A DNA stretch of 60,000 nt, taken from contig NW_019091674.1 of the NCBI RefSeq assembly GCF_001949145.1, positions 135,668 through 195,667 of the forward strand, in the 5' to 3' direction. The translations under genes and the position numbers were made by a program. Under the pieces are notes generated by a model, which worked only from the letters and a program-made list of their open reading frames with translations, was not told the origin of the DNA and ran no database searches. The stretch's first letter is position 1. The number at the start of each line of letters is the position of its first letter. Shown in pieces: positions 23,522 to 35,574 of the stretch. Source of the stretch: Acanthaster planci. Taxonomy: Eukaryota > Echinodermata > Asteroidea > Valvatida > Acanthasteridae.

Positions 23522-26515
23522 GGGAGCGCCGCTTTTCAAAAGCTGAAGTTTGGACCCTTGTCTGGTTCGCAAACACACGTCTGTATATGCTGCCACGTCG
23601 ATGCACTTTTGTTATCCAAACATTTGGCTTTACGGCCGCTGGCTTCCATTGGAAAACATTGTGTGAAGTACTGATGATGTTAAAATTGACCTTTGTGTGC
23701 TATTATTCTTATTACGCTCTCACGTTTTCACAGTACAACTTTGGTTTTATATAAAAGTGTTCACCCAAACTGCTACGGGGTTCCCCACTTGTTTGTAAAT
23801 ATTCAAACAGGCGTACACCAGTCACAGTGTGACTTTCATGGACTATGGGCTTTCCTTGGTAGAACATAGTCCCTGAAGATCGTACAAAATTTTTGTGTAG
23901 AATTAATCAGGATTTGGACGATGGTAAGGTAGAATCACCATGAGATCTGGCACGCAATTGTGTGTACTTTAATGCGAAATTAGCTATGAAATTCAATGAT
24001 ATGGATTTAGTTATGTGCCCTGAGATGGACCAAGAGACGGCAATGCCGGCTTCCTTTGGGGAATTGCACTTCGTTGGTTCACGAACAACTATGAAAGCAC
24101 GCGTTGCGGTCGTATTGCTACGAACAAAATAAACACCTCCCATCTTTTCAACAGAAGAGGGGGTGCTCCTGCTCGAGGCGTATAGCCCTACACAACATTT
24201 TTAATAGCTTCAGGAGGAAGTCACACATCCTCTTGATCCGCCGGGTGGACTGTATTCAATTTATTTACGAATATAAATATGAACTTGCATTACCAAATGT
24301 ATACAAGAATGAGAAACAGTTTCCTCAAGTCATCATTGGAAAAACATATAAAAGTTTTAAATAATACTTATGAAAACTGCAAAGAAAGCTGTATGCCTCA
24401 GAATGGAAGGAATTGGTGACTTCTGAGAAAAGATACATTTAGAACAATTTTAACGACCTTTCGAGAACAACAGCCACTACGTCTAGTTTAATCCGTTTTT
24501 TCCAAAGTTGCAATGCATTAGGAGCATTTTTCTTAAACTTATTTCAGCTAAGTAGGAAGTTTCCCTGTGTTATTCTCTCAGTGACTAGGCTTTGTTTAGC
24601 AGCTTTTCTAAATGAGTGAGCTGTTACTTTGCCACATGTCAAGCAAAAGACCTAAAATACACCAACCATCCTGTGCTGTCATTAACTAAATGAAACGGCT
24701 ATCATAATGGTCACTTCGTGACGCTCTGAACACTTAAAAATTAAAGCAGATTGGTTTGCACATAGCTTGACTGTGTTATTTATCGGTGACCAAATCCTTA
24801 CAACCCTTAATTGCATGTACTACACATGGTCGTAAATCCTGCGGGATGGGGTATAGCCTATATCCCCCCACCCTTTCTGAGGTAACGGGGGTGGGCTATT
24901 GAATCACCCCAAACTACGTTTTTGATGAGCCAAACAATTAAAGTGGATTGTGAAGAATTTCCAGGATTTCCCAGCGACTAAAATGTTTACAATATCAACA
25001 TAAAGGAAAGCAAATTTTTAAACGCCATATGTATGTCATTCTGATCTAACATTCGGCATGAATTTGGTACTAATTACCGATGTACATGTTTATCATAAAT
25101 ATCGCCCCCGATATAGTGTATATGATGTCGCCCCTCCTGTTTTCAAATTTCTAAGGCCAGACAAGTCATCCCCCACCCACCTTTCCCATTCCTTCCCTAA
25201 TTCCCATCACAGACTTACGCCACTGCATGTACATGTATTTCATGCTCTGGTCCGGATTCCTAATGTGCTGCTTTAACCCTCAAATGAATCCAGATGCAAA
25301 GTCGTCATTGTAACGCTCGAGGATTTCCCTTTCTGATCCTTGCTTTCTGAGCACAGTGTTTCAAGTGCGCTGGTGTATGGAAAGATTCGACGATTTTTAC
25401 AAAGGGGCAATCACTGCAGCGGACTTGTACATACGTTACGAAACCGTTCAAAGTCAAAATTACACTATTCAGTTTGCGTTCGAGTCGGACCCCCCCATAC
25501 AACAATAAAAGGAAATCAGAAATAAAGAAATAAAAATGTTGGCTACTACACAGCATGAGTTAATCTTGTAATTCGTTGAAATTTGTCCTTTGAAATGCTT
25601 CATGGATGTTTTCACAACAAAAACAGTCGAAATATTGATTTGCAAAGTTAATTTTCTTGTGAGTAAAAACTAAAGGAACAATGCGGGGATCACTTTTTTA
25701 AACCTTTTCCCACTCTTTACCTATAAATATTCATATTACTTATCTTAGGGTATTAACATCTGCACTGCTGTTGGTCTTTGTAATTGACACTACCAAATGA
25801 CAATCAGTTGTGCATGAGTGCGCTCATTTGCGCACATTTCAGAGAACCGGGTATTTTCATTTTCATTAACTGACATCTGGTGCAGTGCACAACTTCCTGT
25901 GCGCATTCTGTGCATTTTCGTTTTTAACGAACTCATACTGATCTTCATTCCACCAGTTTTAAGGCATCGAGTATGTCAAACCTTTCAAAGCATTTTTTTC
26001 CGCACTTTATTTCCGCAACACGCTTGGGTATCAGCTCGTGAAATAAAAAAATTTGCATCAGCGTGATCACCAAAATTTTTGAAAACGCAGTTGTAAAATG
26101 TGCAAATTCTTAATTAGAGAGCTTACACAGTGCTTGTCTCCTTTTTCTCTTTCCCTTTCATGGCATACAAAGGCCACTCATCATATTCAAACAAGGCGCT
26201 CGACAGTAAGATTTTTTAAAAGTAATATTTGAATGTTTGGGATCCATATAACTTTCTCTGATATTTTCGTTTTCCAAAAGTGTGTGTTTGAGAAATGCTG
26301 CTTTTTATGATCTTTGCGGAAATCTTTTTTCGAGGTGCGTCAGTCGAATGTTCCTGATCTTCAATCGTAAATTTTAAAGCATGAGTTCTTAAATCAAAGA
26401 GAATATACATGAGAAACATGGCTCATACAACATTAACATCGATCAAAAAAACTGTAGGCCTACACCAATGAAGAAAAAGACAAATTTGTATGGTGAAAAA
26501 AATCGCGAAACACAA
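23522..26515. other. Spacer between genes A and B, nothing recognised
   Basis: About 3 kb lies between the start of gene A and the 3' end of gene B. It has no domain-bearing frame, tRNA or obvious inverted repeat. C-rich patches occur at about 24,860-24,890. Confidence 0.45.
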
Positions 26516-26521
26516 TTTATT
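26516..26521 (-). terminator. Polyadenylation signal of gene B
   Basis: AATAAA on the minus strand lies about 97 nt beyond the TAA stop at 26,618, the expected range for a 3' end. Confidence 0.5.
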
Positions 26522-26617
26522 TTGCTAACGTACGTTAAATGACCAAGATGAATCTTTATATAGCTAATGGATAAAGCCCACACCAGAGAGTTTCAGCGCA
26601 AAACATATCCCGTCCTG

Positions 26618-26724
26618 TTAGTCTCCATCTTCTTGAACCTGAGAATCTCCTGCTACGTTTATAGTAACAGCCTCCAGCTCTTCTTGCTCTTCATACGTGG
26701 GAGGAGGGTCTGCCTCGATATTTT
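26618..26724 (-). CDS. Gene B exon 7: second PPxY and C-terminus
   Basis: It reads ENIEADPPPTYEEQEELEAV and then 17 residues to TAA at 26,620-26,618. The acceptor chosen, GTAAAG before 26,724, follows a pyrimidine tract. An in-frame alternative, GGCAG before 26,709, would remove five residues. Confidence 0.75.
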
Positions 26725-29700
26725 CTTTACATATTTGAAAAGAGGAAGGGGGCAGACACGTATGTAAAAAACGTCGAGGCAATTTAGGAAAGTCAGGGTT
26801 TCCACTAAAAAAGCCCTGGTATTCTAAGTAACATATTAAACACTAAACCATCTCGTAGGAATAAAGCCTAGGTTTGTTATATAGACATAAAAAGACGTAG
26901 AGCTATTGTAAAGGAGTTCTGGACAGCACCCAATCGTATAGAAACATTGTGTCTACACTGACACAAAGATGGATACAGGGTCGGCACTGTTGACCCATGT
27001 TTGTCCCTACAATCTACGTCGTAGGCAGTAGGCCAGTGCACGCTTGCCGGCAGGACGGCGGGCATCAATGTCTCTCTGGCTCGAGTGTTGAGCATGTTAG
27101 TCATTTTGTTCCCATGAAACTACAAATGTAACTATATATTTTAGTTGACAGCAGGTTCAGAATATTGGAGTTCAGATGCTGGTGCTCAAACTGCTCAGCG
27201 CTTGATCTGCCTTTCAACGCTTTTTAACCCCCCTTTATGATTTTCAAAGTACCAAACGATGCTCACATCTCACTGCTCAGTTGCAGCAATGCAACCAGGT
27301 GCTAAGCCAAGAAATCTCGCCTTCACTTTGTGGATTGATAAATGGAAAGGTTTTAGGATATTAAAGCAACATTTGCCGAGAGGCAGTTTTGGGAAAGTTT
27401 ATATGATTTCGCAAAATAGCTCAAGACAATTTCTGGGTACTTTTTGCGATTCAATTCGTTATAGTCTCAGGAGACAAATTTTATCTTACCGACAGCATCG
27501 TCGTAGGTGGGCGGTAATTCGTCAGCGCTGTGTGTGGAGACAAAAGACCTCCAAAAGACAAATAAGTACAGAATGTAAATGACAATTACTTGAACGTTTT
27601 ACAAAGATGATCTTGATGAACGAAAAAAGAAAACTTCTCTCGCGATATCGTAGATGGGTTTTCAATTAAGTAGGTATATTTCGATTTTTGTAGCTTAATA
27701 AATGTTTTAAATCAGGTTAGAGGCATGCCCTTTCACAGCTGCCGACCTTTTCTGTGATCTGTAGTTCGAGCTCATTCTCTCCATCTGAGAAAAATCGAAA
27801 GTCTGCTTTGTTGCTGTACATCAAAAGCTGTATTAATTTTTCTGAAACCAAGAGGTTCGACTGCACAACAAAAAAACTAAGTCCAAGTGTGTGTTCTGCC
27901 AGACACCATACAGGCATGATTTAGCTTCGGCATCCCCTCACCTATTAGGCAGCTCAACTGAAACAGTCCTGGCAATTGGTGGCTCTCCTATAAAGGTGAA
28001 GAAGTACATACCAGTATTAAAATCGAGATACACGATTATTTCATCTGTCTTATTGAAGTCCCATCCACAGCCTCTCAGAGAGATGTCAGAAACACTATCC
28101 GGTAAAAAAGGACGTGTCCTGTAACGCATTTCAAGATAGCCGGTCGTTTTCACATGCACTGTGACCGCCACGTAAAGTTTGAATGCTTTTGATCAACGGA
28201 CACTGGCAGTAGTCGGTTCAGAGAGGGTGCCGCTTGTGACCCGCCCCCCAATTTTGGATTTGTTGAAAGGAGGATAACCTACCCTTTCCCTGCTTTTTCT
28301 TTAAATTTGTTCTCACTTAGTTAACCAATACCTTCAATGAAACATTATTACCAATTATTTGCCATGTTTGTATTTTTTGGTTTACCTCCATTCTGTGCGC
28401 CCACCTTGTAAAAGTCAAGCGACCTCTCCTTTTAATGTGCATCCGTCACATGGGACCAAAACGCATGATGTACACACTTGGCACATTTTCTATTGTAAAC
28501 AATAAGACTTACGTAGGTTTCGACTGGTTGTTTGAACAGCGTTGGATTCGTTGCGTTTGAAATAGCGCCAGCAGGAGATGACAATGCTCAGGAGCACCAC
28601 CGAGCCAACTGTTATCAGGACAAAGACTAAGGTGTCGTCTGTGCGGGGCGATGCTGGTCCCTTGGTCGGTATTGGGGTAGGGATCGATCCTGAGTATGAG
28701 AATTCGGAACTGGTTTTCGGAATTAGTTTTTATAACTTATCAAAATATTTGAAAACTTAACGAACGCACAAAGTTTCGCTGAGTTTAGCTCCATGCCATA
28801 TCACTTAATTTAACTTCTTAAAGTCTCAATGTCATTACCGTTTTTGACGTAACGGGCTCCGACCAGACCTTGGACAAGCCCTTGGGAAGGCGTGTTCCGC
28901 GATTCCTTCGAATCAACATGTTTACAGTACTTCAACCGTGACTTCAAACTGCACCTTGCTGAAACAGTACGGAAGGAAAAGTCTTGTAATTTGTGCTGAG
29001 GGACACGGGTGTCACCTGACCATTTTAAACAGCACCTCTTAGTAAAACACGTTTTCTCTGATTTTATCTGTCCAAATAAATATGGATGTACCCAACTCGA
29101 ACGCAGTCTCAGTGTTCTTCAGAGCTCAACGTAACGTTAACAAGCTAAAAAGAGTTTTTTTTCCGTTCATGTCAAGATGCAATTGAATAGATTGAGAAGA
29201 AAACAGAGCAAACGAGGGGAACCCTTGTCCTGTGTTTGTAGTGGATAAAACCTTGTGCATGCCAACGCCCTTTTTAGCTTGTTAAAGTTGAATTGTGCAG
29301 ACAAATGACACTGCGTTCGAGTGGGATGCTTCCATATTTATTTGAAAAGATAAAATCAGAGAAAATATGTTTTACCTGGAGGAGGTACTCAAATCAGGGG
29401 TTGCTATCATGAAATTTGCCGACAGACTGTCGCGAATTTCATGAGCATAGTGACTGTCTGATTCCCCAACCTGAGACTTACAGGACCTCCCCCTTCCTTC
29501 TCCATTCTTGTAGATGACACCATGATTTTGCCGGCAAAACTAACTAACGGGAATGTTACACTCCGACCCCATTCTCACCGCCCTGGCCATACCCATGCTT
29601 ATGGAGTTGGCTGGCCTAAACTAAACAATCTTTTTATTTTGGGCTTTGATAAAATCTGCTGGAAACCAGACACTGATAATGAGGATTCAGTGATATTTTG

Positions 29701-32065
29701 GCTGGCGACCTGTTTTTGTCAAGTATGCAGCTCTGTCTCATATAAAAACACCTATACTGGACACTAGCTAAACGACATTGGACTCCAATGATCTGTTCGT
29801 TTGTTTTAACACGAAGAACCTACTCGAGGAGAACATTATTTCCTGGTCACGTCTTTACGATTAGTCAGTGGTAAAAAATTTTAATTCCTTTAAATGTTAC
29901 GTCAATCACATATTATTCAATTGTTCAGGATTCAATCATCAACCGCTGCACGATCCATGATTTGGAGAATTTGCACAATTCTACCTGTCTCCTTCAATTC
30001 GACTCGAAGTTCGTCAGAATTTCCGATATGGTTGGTGGTTTTGCACCTGTATGTTCCGCAGTCTATAGAAGCTACCACGGCTGGAATAATCAAGCGGCTA
30101 CAGATGGTGTATCCTATAACACTATCTCCTCTGATGGTGAGCTCCAGCGAAATCCTTCCCATGTAACTTGATAGAGTGTTGTCGTTTGGACCGTACCAAG
30201 TCACTGCAGGGAGGGGGTTCCCTTTGACAACGCACTCCAAAATCGCCATGTTGCCCTCTTTCGCCCCAACCCAGTTCCTGTGTTTGTCGGAAATCTCGGG
30301 GCCGTCTGAAGGCAAAGTTAAATGCGAGAAACTCGTTAATAGTTAACTTCCCTTTTCTCAGACAGTTAGAAAACTGAAGCATTAAAGAGAAGTAGAATCC
30401 ACCATGTATGACCTGTCCCGCAGTCCGGTCAATGTATCTGCTTCGCCCCTTCCTGTCACGCTACCCAATAAAATGTGCTGCGTGATTCGGAGACCCATGC
30501 TGAAAAAGAGGTTTTACTTTATGACTACACTTAAATTGGTAAACTCAGAGAATACCGTGCTTGGAAAATACAGCCCACGTCAGGGAAGTTTTAATCCCGT
30601 AAAAATTCCAGTGTAACCTAGGAAGTTATAAAAAGCTATTCTGAGTGTTTCTCAATACGGAAATCTATTTTTGTACTACAAAAACATATTCTCCTACAAC
30701 AATGTGAAATATGGAAAGCTTTATTACTGTTTTTTCACTCACAGTGCACAATAACAGGAACAACTGAGGAAAGCGAAGGTGTCCCGTCTGCTTTCGAGTT
30801 CCACTGGGTGTACTTTGCACACTGGTACCAGCCAGACTGGTCCCTAGTAATACTTGCAAGGATAAGTGAGCTATCGGCGAGTGTGAATGTCGGTTCACTG
30901 AGACTGACCATGCTGTTCCGCTGTAGGCCGCTTTTCCATTCGATCCATCCCCTGAACGTCCGACTAACGTCTGGAATGCAGGTTAGCACAAGGTCATCTC
31001 CTTCCAATAAAGGGTTAGGCTTTGATTGAGTCACGGAAACCTCCTCCCGATCTGCGAGAGTTAAAGCCCAGAAGGTTTAAGGGCTCCGTGCATTATCTAG
31101 ACCAAAATATAGGCTTTCCCAGCCAATTTTGGAAAATGCCCGATCTAATAAATTTCAATTTTACGTATATTTTGAAACGACTTAAAACCTGGTTTCATTT
31201 TCGCAATAACGAGCATTCAACTTCGTTTTGCATCCTTCAAATAAATGTGCATTATGTTTCATAAAAGCGGTTAGAAATATGTGACTGGGATTTCGGATTA
31301 ACGTATTCCTTGCCAGTTACAACAAATGTGCATTCTTATTTGCTCAAAACCTTTCTTTTACCATGACCTTTCGGAAGAGAGCATTCATTTGCATTTTCTG
31401 TAATTTAAGTATTCAAATTATTCGTTCAATTAGATTAGAATATATATATATAGGTTTGCACAAATCATGACACCACTTTATAATAAATTTCATGTTGCTC
31501 ATTTATAGTGTGTCTGTTATCAAACTATAACAAAATTAAGGTTTCTATGATTGAAACGTAGCACAAGAAGGAAGCTTCCCTCGGCGCCAGTATTCATAGG
31601 TTTCCCGCCTGGAACAATCGGTAGTTTCCAATGACAGCATGAATGGTTTATTTCAATCATGAATATTCAAACCAATGTAACAGCAACAGCAATTGAGTCC
31701 ATAAGAAGCAACCATGGTTCAGCGAGGGGTAACCAATAGCAACTATGTTAGCGGACGAACAGCACTGCTCAGACTAGCAGCAACCTTTCAATTGCTTGGT
31801 GTAGCCCTATTTTGCATGAGTCAACATCAACCTGAGTCAACACGATTCAACCTCATGTACAAGTACAAATCAACATGAAATGGAGACTTTTGGACGTCCC
31901 CCGGTTAATACACGTCTCACGTGCATGTGCATATGCATAGCCCTTGTCACTTCCCCGTTTCTAAACAGCCTCTTGCCCCTTACCCTCAGCAGATGATGAC
32001 TCGGAGCCCACGTAAAACTGCAACACTCCAAGTACCAGCGTCGTGCAATGTCTGACGTTTGCCAT
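26618..32065 (-). CDS. Gene B: type I membrane protein, two Ig domains, tail with two PPxY motifs
   Basis: Seven minus-strand exons (32,065-31,984; 31,051-30,743; 30,305-29,985; 28,689-28,513; 27,987-27,942; 27,527-27,490; 26,724-26,618) join to 1,080 nt, that is 359 codons plus TAA, with GT-AG borders and matching phases. Order: signal peptide, Ig1 (about residues 28-130), Ig2 (about 131-237), proline-rich stalk, transmembrane helix, then a tail of about 80 residues with ELPPTYDDAV and DPPPTYEEQEE. The architecture and the exon structure of the tail parallel gene A, so they are paralogues. The two PPxY motifs predict docking of WW-domain proteins such as Nedd4-type ligases. Neither a kinase nor an immune tyrosine motif is present. 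The first codon lies 4.7 kb from the divergent start of gene C, so shared control is possible. The acceptor of the last exon is the least certain border. Confidence 0.8.
27490..27527 (-). CDS. Gene B exon 6: first PPxY motif
   Basis: This 38-nt microexon between CACACAG and GTAAGA, phase 2 to 1, encodes ADELPPTYDDAV. The phases equal those of gene A exon 5. Confidence 0.8.
27942..27987 (-). CDS. Gene B exon 5: short juxtamembrane exon
   Basis: This is a 46-nt exon after CACCTTTATAG and before GTGAGG, phase 1 to 2, encoding EPPIARTVSVELPN. It completes the frame between the TM and PPxY exons and its start resembles gene A exon 4. The same frame stays open upstream to about 28,190, so a longer version of this exon is conceivable. 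Confidence 0.6.
28513..28689 (-). CDS. Gene B exon 4: stalk and transmembrane helix
   Basis: This 177-nt, phase 1-1 exon follows ATACTCAG. It encodes SIPTPIPTKGPASPRTDD (stalk), LVFVLITVGSVVLLSIVISC (helix) and WRYFKRNE (basic stop-transfer). It ends CTAC|GTAAGT. Confidence 0.85.
29042..29374. mobile_element. MITE with terminal inverted repeats of about 115 bp, in a gene B intron
   Basis: The left arm (29,042-29,155, starting GTAAAACACGTTTTCTCTGA) is matched in inverted orientation by 29,262-29,374 (ending AAAATATGTTTTAC). The inner ends share AACAAGCTAAAAAG. The 333-bp element has no coding capacity. Confidence 0.8.
29408..29443. repeat. Short imperfect hairpin
   Basis: CATGAAATTTGCCGACAG is followed after one base by its near inverted copy, CTGTCGCGAATTTCATG. 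It lies in the same intron as the MITE and no function is evident. Confidence 0.7.
29985..30305 (-). CDS. Gene B exon 3: Ig domain 2
   Basis: This 321-nt, phase 1-1 exon holds NMAILECVVKGNPLPAVTWY (B-strand Cys, C-strand Trp) and DCGTYRCKTTNHIG (F-strand Cys). It is related to the single Ig of gene A and the last Ig of gene C. Confidence 0.9.
30743..31051 (-). CDS. Gene B exon 2: Ig domain 1
   Basis: This 309-nt exon follows AACTCTCGCAG. The core is NPLLEGDDLVLTCIPD and DQSGWYQCAKYTQW. It ends in GTGCACT|GTGAG, giving the VHY linker that also joins the Ig exons of gene C. Confidence 0.9.
31984..32065 (-). CDS. Gene B exon 1: signal peptide
   Basis: ATG at 32,065 starts MANVRHCTTLVLGVLQFYVG, then seven residues, and ends GAGG|GTAAGG in phase 1. 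An ATG a few bases upstream lies in another frame and gives no signal peptide. Confidence 0.8.
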
Positions 32066-35000
32066 TTTGAGTGTTGCATTTAATGCAGGCAATATATTGG
32101 CTATAGCACAGCGTACTGTACATGTGTATTCCGTCGGTACAAGATATGCCTACGTGATCTGCTCACTTGTCTATGCGGTGCGGAATGGCAGTGCCCGCAA
32201 TGAACTTGACTTCGACCAGACAGGTCAAATTTCATGGACGAGGCGTTTGTTGGTTTTTCGTTACTCACCCAATTTTGACAGTTTGGCTGTTGGTGAAATC
32301 GTTTCCACTTGCCATGTGTGAATCTGGGACTTTGAACGTTTCAACTTCAGAGTGAAATGACATACATGTAGAAACAGCATTACGTCCTTCTAAACTGTGC
32401 TTTGAAGCTACCACTCGTTAAATTAGACCACGCCTACATCGCATTGAAAAGTAGGCATAGACAAACGAACAAAAGCTGCACGTGTGTGTACATGTACACA
32501 GTGCATATACATGTGCATGGGTACGTATACATGTACATGTACATAATTTATTTGGTATATTCTCCATGTACACAAAAACTGGAAGCCAAGGCCTATGAAA
32601 ATAGTAAGTGCACACAATGTTAAACTCAGAACGTTTATTCGGAAGTGACAGACAGGGTTATTCATGGCAAAGCTTTACGCTCACAAACGGTCCAGGAGTT
32701 GCTACTCCGGGAGCTGCCCGCTCGGGAATGATCGATGCTGACCAGTAAAGCTGGTCGGTTTGTATTTATATATAGACTGCCGGGATCGCGTCTTAGCCAA
32801 TAAGAGTGCTGAATTGGCAGGGTTGTGAATAATTCACACATGTAAAATGTTTATGGAAGAAACTCTATGGGGATTTTGTGTACACTTGGTCTCGCTGACA
32901 TTAATTTTTGAAGAGCAACAATGTCGAAGTTTCAGTTAGGAGAGGGATGGTGCGACTAGGCTGTTCGTAGGTACTATGGTGGACTTGGTCAACGAGTAAA
33001 AGGAAGGGTGAGTCTTTCGACTTGATACATTGTGTTGTGTACAACACAGACTGTCTTGATTCCCAGGAATTCTACACACGATTTGTCACTAAAGATAATG
33101 AAATACGTGTTCTTGTGAAGTGGCTCAATATGTTTGTTTGGTTTGGTTTGATTTGGTTTTGTTTGGGTCAATATAGCCAGAATCAGTTGCAATCGGGGCG
33201 AGTATCGGACGTGCCATCTCAGCTGGTTAGGAACGTATAGCCACTGGCGTTGTTTTCCTGTTGCCAAATAAAAATTGACTGTCTCGTTGACCTTGAATAA
33301 GTTGGCTGTGACATCAAGGCCTGGGAATGATTTTTTTTACATGGTATTCAATTAAGCTCGTTATTTATTATCCATTCTTACCCTCAGCCTGCCAGGTTTG
33401 CATTTGTAATCAAATTCCTGGCTTTAAACTTTCTTTTTTTCTTCTATGATTGTCACGCTTTCACTCTAATACATTCTTCAATTCTGCCAGTCTGCACCGT
33501 CCCCACACACAAAGGCCATTCTGATAAAGGGCACGTTCGAACATTGACAAATTATCAACCAATGGTCAATTTTTTCTTTTACCAATGCACAAAAATATAC
33601 CAGGCACTGGGCAAAATTGACCTGTGATTGCCCAAAAAGAAATTGAAATACGAACGTATGAAAATTTAGTATTTTGTGTGCGTAAATACCAATGAAATGT
33701 TGAGGCTCTTTGCCTTGGATTACATCACAGTTTTGCTCACGATTATGCGAATTCCCAATAACACAAAACCAAGTACGCTAAACGGTGAAACAAAAATTAA
33801 AATTGGGTTACTTGAAACACAAAAAGTGCATTTCCAAGGAATTAGTAAAATATTTCTATTTCATGGGTCCTTTCATTTCGATTTTCAGGACAAAACAGAG
33901 CTTTGCTAATTCAGTATGCACCCCCAAAGTTTGGGTCATAACGTTGATAGTCCTAGTCTAAAGGGGGAAAAACCAATGTAAACAGTATTGTATATTTCTT
34001 TGAGAACTGATTTTCACCGAATAACATGTTATCTATTTCTAGAGTAGAAATAGATAACATGTTTTTGGTTACCTAACTTAACGACAAGTATTTACACTAC
34101 TGATCTGCGTAGGTTGTGACTGTCTAAATAATACCAGAAATTCAATAACATCGCTTGAAATGGAGGGATTATTCCTTTATACCAGGGAGTGAATGGTAGG
34201 ATATATTCCCTCCCCCATATCTAAATGGAAGCTTAAGGCATGTGATCACCCCAGCGCATTCAAATTTCAACGACTGGTAAGTTTTAATAATATTCACATC
34301 CCACTTGATGAAGAGTATTCACACTACTAACCATTACCCAGGTCAAGACTCTCTATATGATATCAATTAATATTACAAACAACGTGTTTCGCTTTCAAAA
34401 CTGTTTACAAGCCGATCTGAAAAGTGTTTAATTGCGAGTAATTTTTTAAACAAGTTCTGAAAATGTAAAAAAGTTTTATAGATATAAAAGATACGAAAAG
34501 AGGCCACTGGGTAGAAAGAAATTGCCCCAAGATATCCCTAAGATCCTTTGAACAGGGTATTGTGCCCTTTCGAAAAGCTTGACAGTGACTAAGAAAGGAA
34601 AATGCATGCTCGAAGACTGACACCGAGAGTTAGTAATCCAAAGAACAAATCAGCAGTAGTTTCTAGTCAAAGTTAATATAAATTCAAACACTCAGCCTGC
34701 CATTGTGTAATTAAAAGTGGTTTCGAAAAGGATATCTGGAATCTAGGATCTTCCAGATGCAAGCTATTTGTACATTGTAATTCAAAAATAGTAATAGGGC
34801 TCAGCACAGTCTCCTATTTTTCTGTGGTGTACGTTTTTTCATGTGGAATGTATGAAACCATTATTGTATTCCCTGAAAATGTGACTGCAATTTGCGTTGA
34901 CATTGATGTGGTACCGGAAATCATTCAGATTTTTTCATTAGAATCACAATGTGGTTCAATGGGCTTTTTGCATACCTCTTTGCAGACTGAATTTGTAGAG

Positions 35001-35574
35001 GTAAGGGTGCAGTCACGGTCAAGAATCAAAATACATATGGGAAGTCATGAATTCCCTCCCCTTTTTGCTTTCTTGAAACATATTTGCGCAACACAATTCT
35101 CCGAATTTCTGCGAAGATACATCTCTAGATTTCTACCTGTTCAACTTGTGTATGCACTGTATATAGTACAAATCAAACCTAGAAGCACTTTACATTAAAT
35201 AGTTGAAGGGGGACATCACCCCATTTTAGGTCCCTTTTATACTGATAGATACCTTCAAAATCTCAGCAGCCGGGGCACTCGTCGTAATTATATTTGTTCC
35301 CTTCTCGCAGTGTAGAATATAATTATGTTCCCACAAACGCTTATGTTTTTCTGAAAAAAAGAGATTTCCAAACAACCACCATTTGAACACATTTAATATG
35401 TGTGATTAATTCAAATCGAAATCATAGTTTAAAAAGAAACAGCTGTTGTCCTCTGAAAGAATGAAAAGGGGAACAAAAAGATGATTTTGGATGGCTTGGT
35501 TAAAGTTTTGCGCACTGTTTTGAAACCAGACCATTACCTTTATTGTCTGGAAACGTTAGCATTACAGTTAACGT
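32066..35574. other. Head-to-head spacer of genes B and C (left part)
   Basis: No coding exon is supported. It contains a tract of CATGTACATG-like alternating purine and pyrimidine (32,490-32,545), a TTTGGTTTG simple repeat (33,130-33,165) and a perfect hairpin at 34,023-34,063. The control regions of both genes probably lie in the 4.7 kb between their start codons. Confidence 0.45.
34023..34063. repeat. Perfect 19-bp hairpin with 3-nt loop
   Basis: AACATGTTATCTATTTCTA, then GAG, then its exact reverse complement. The arms are AT-rich and have no mismatch. Confidence 0.95.

Noticed and set aside
27259-27582. Plus-strand frame reading RGSFGKVY, like a kinase glycine loop
   Set aside because: There is no catalytic Lys, helix C or HRD motif nearby. 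It lies antisense to the gene B exon at 27,490-27,527, and no splice sites place it in a kinase. It is probably chance.
27717-28171. Two minus-strand open frames of 66 and 77 codons in a gene B intron
   Set aside because: Only the 46 nt at 27,942-27,987 fit the splice phases of gene B. The rest has no recognisable domain, although a longer exon cannot be fully excluded.
28841-28960. Possible extra gene B exon ending GTCAAAAACG|GTAATG on the minus strand
   Set aside because: No good acceptor in the needed phase was found, and gene B is already in frame without it.
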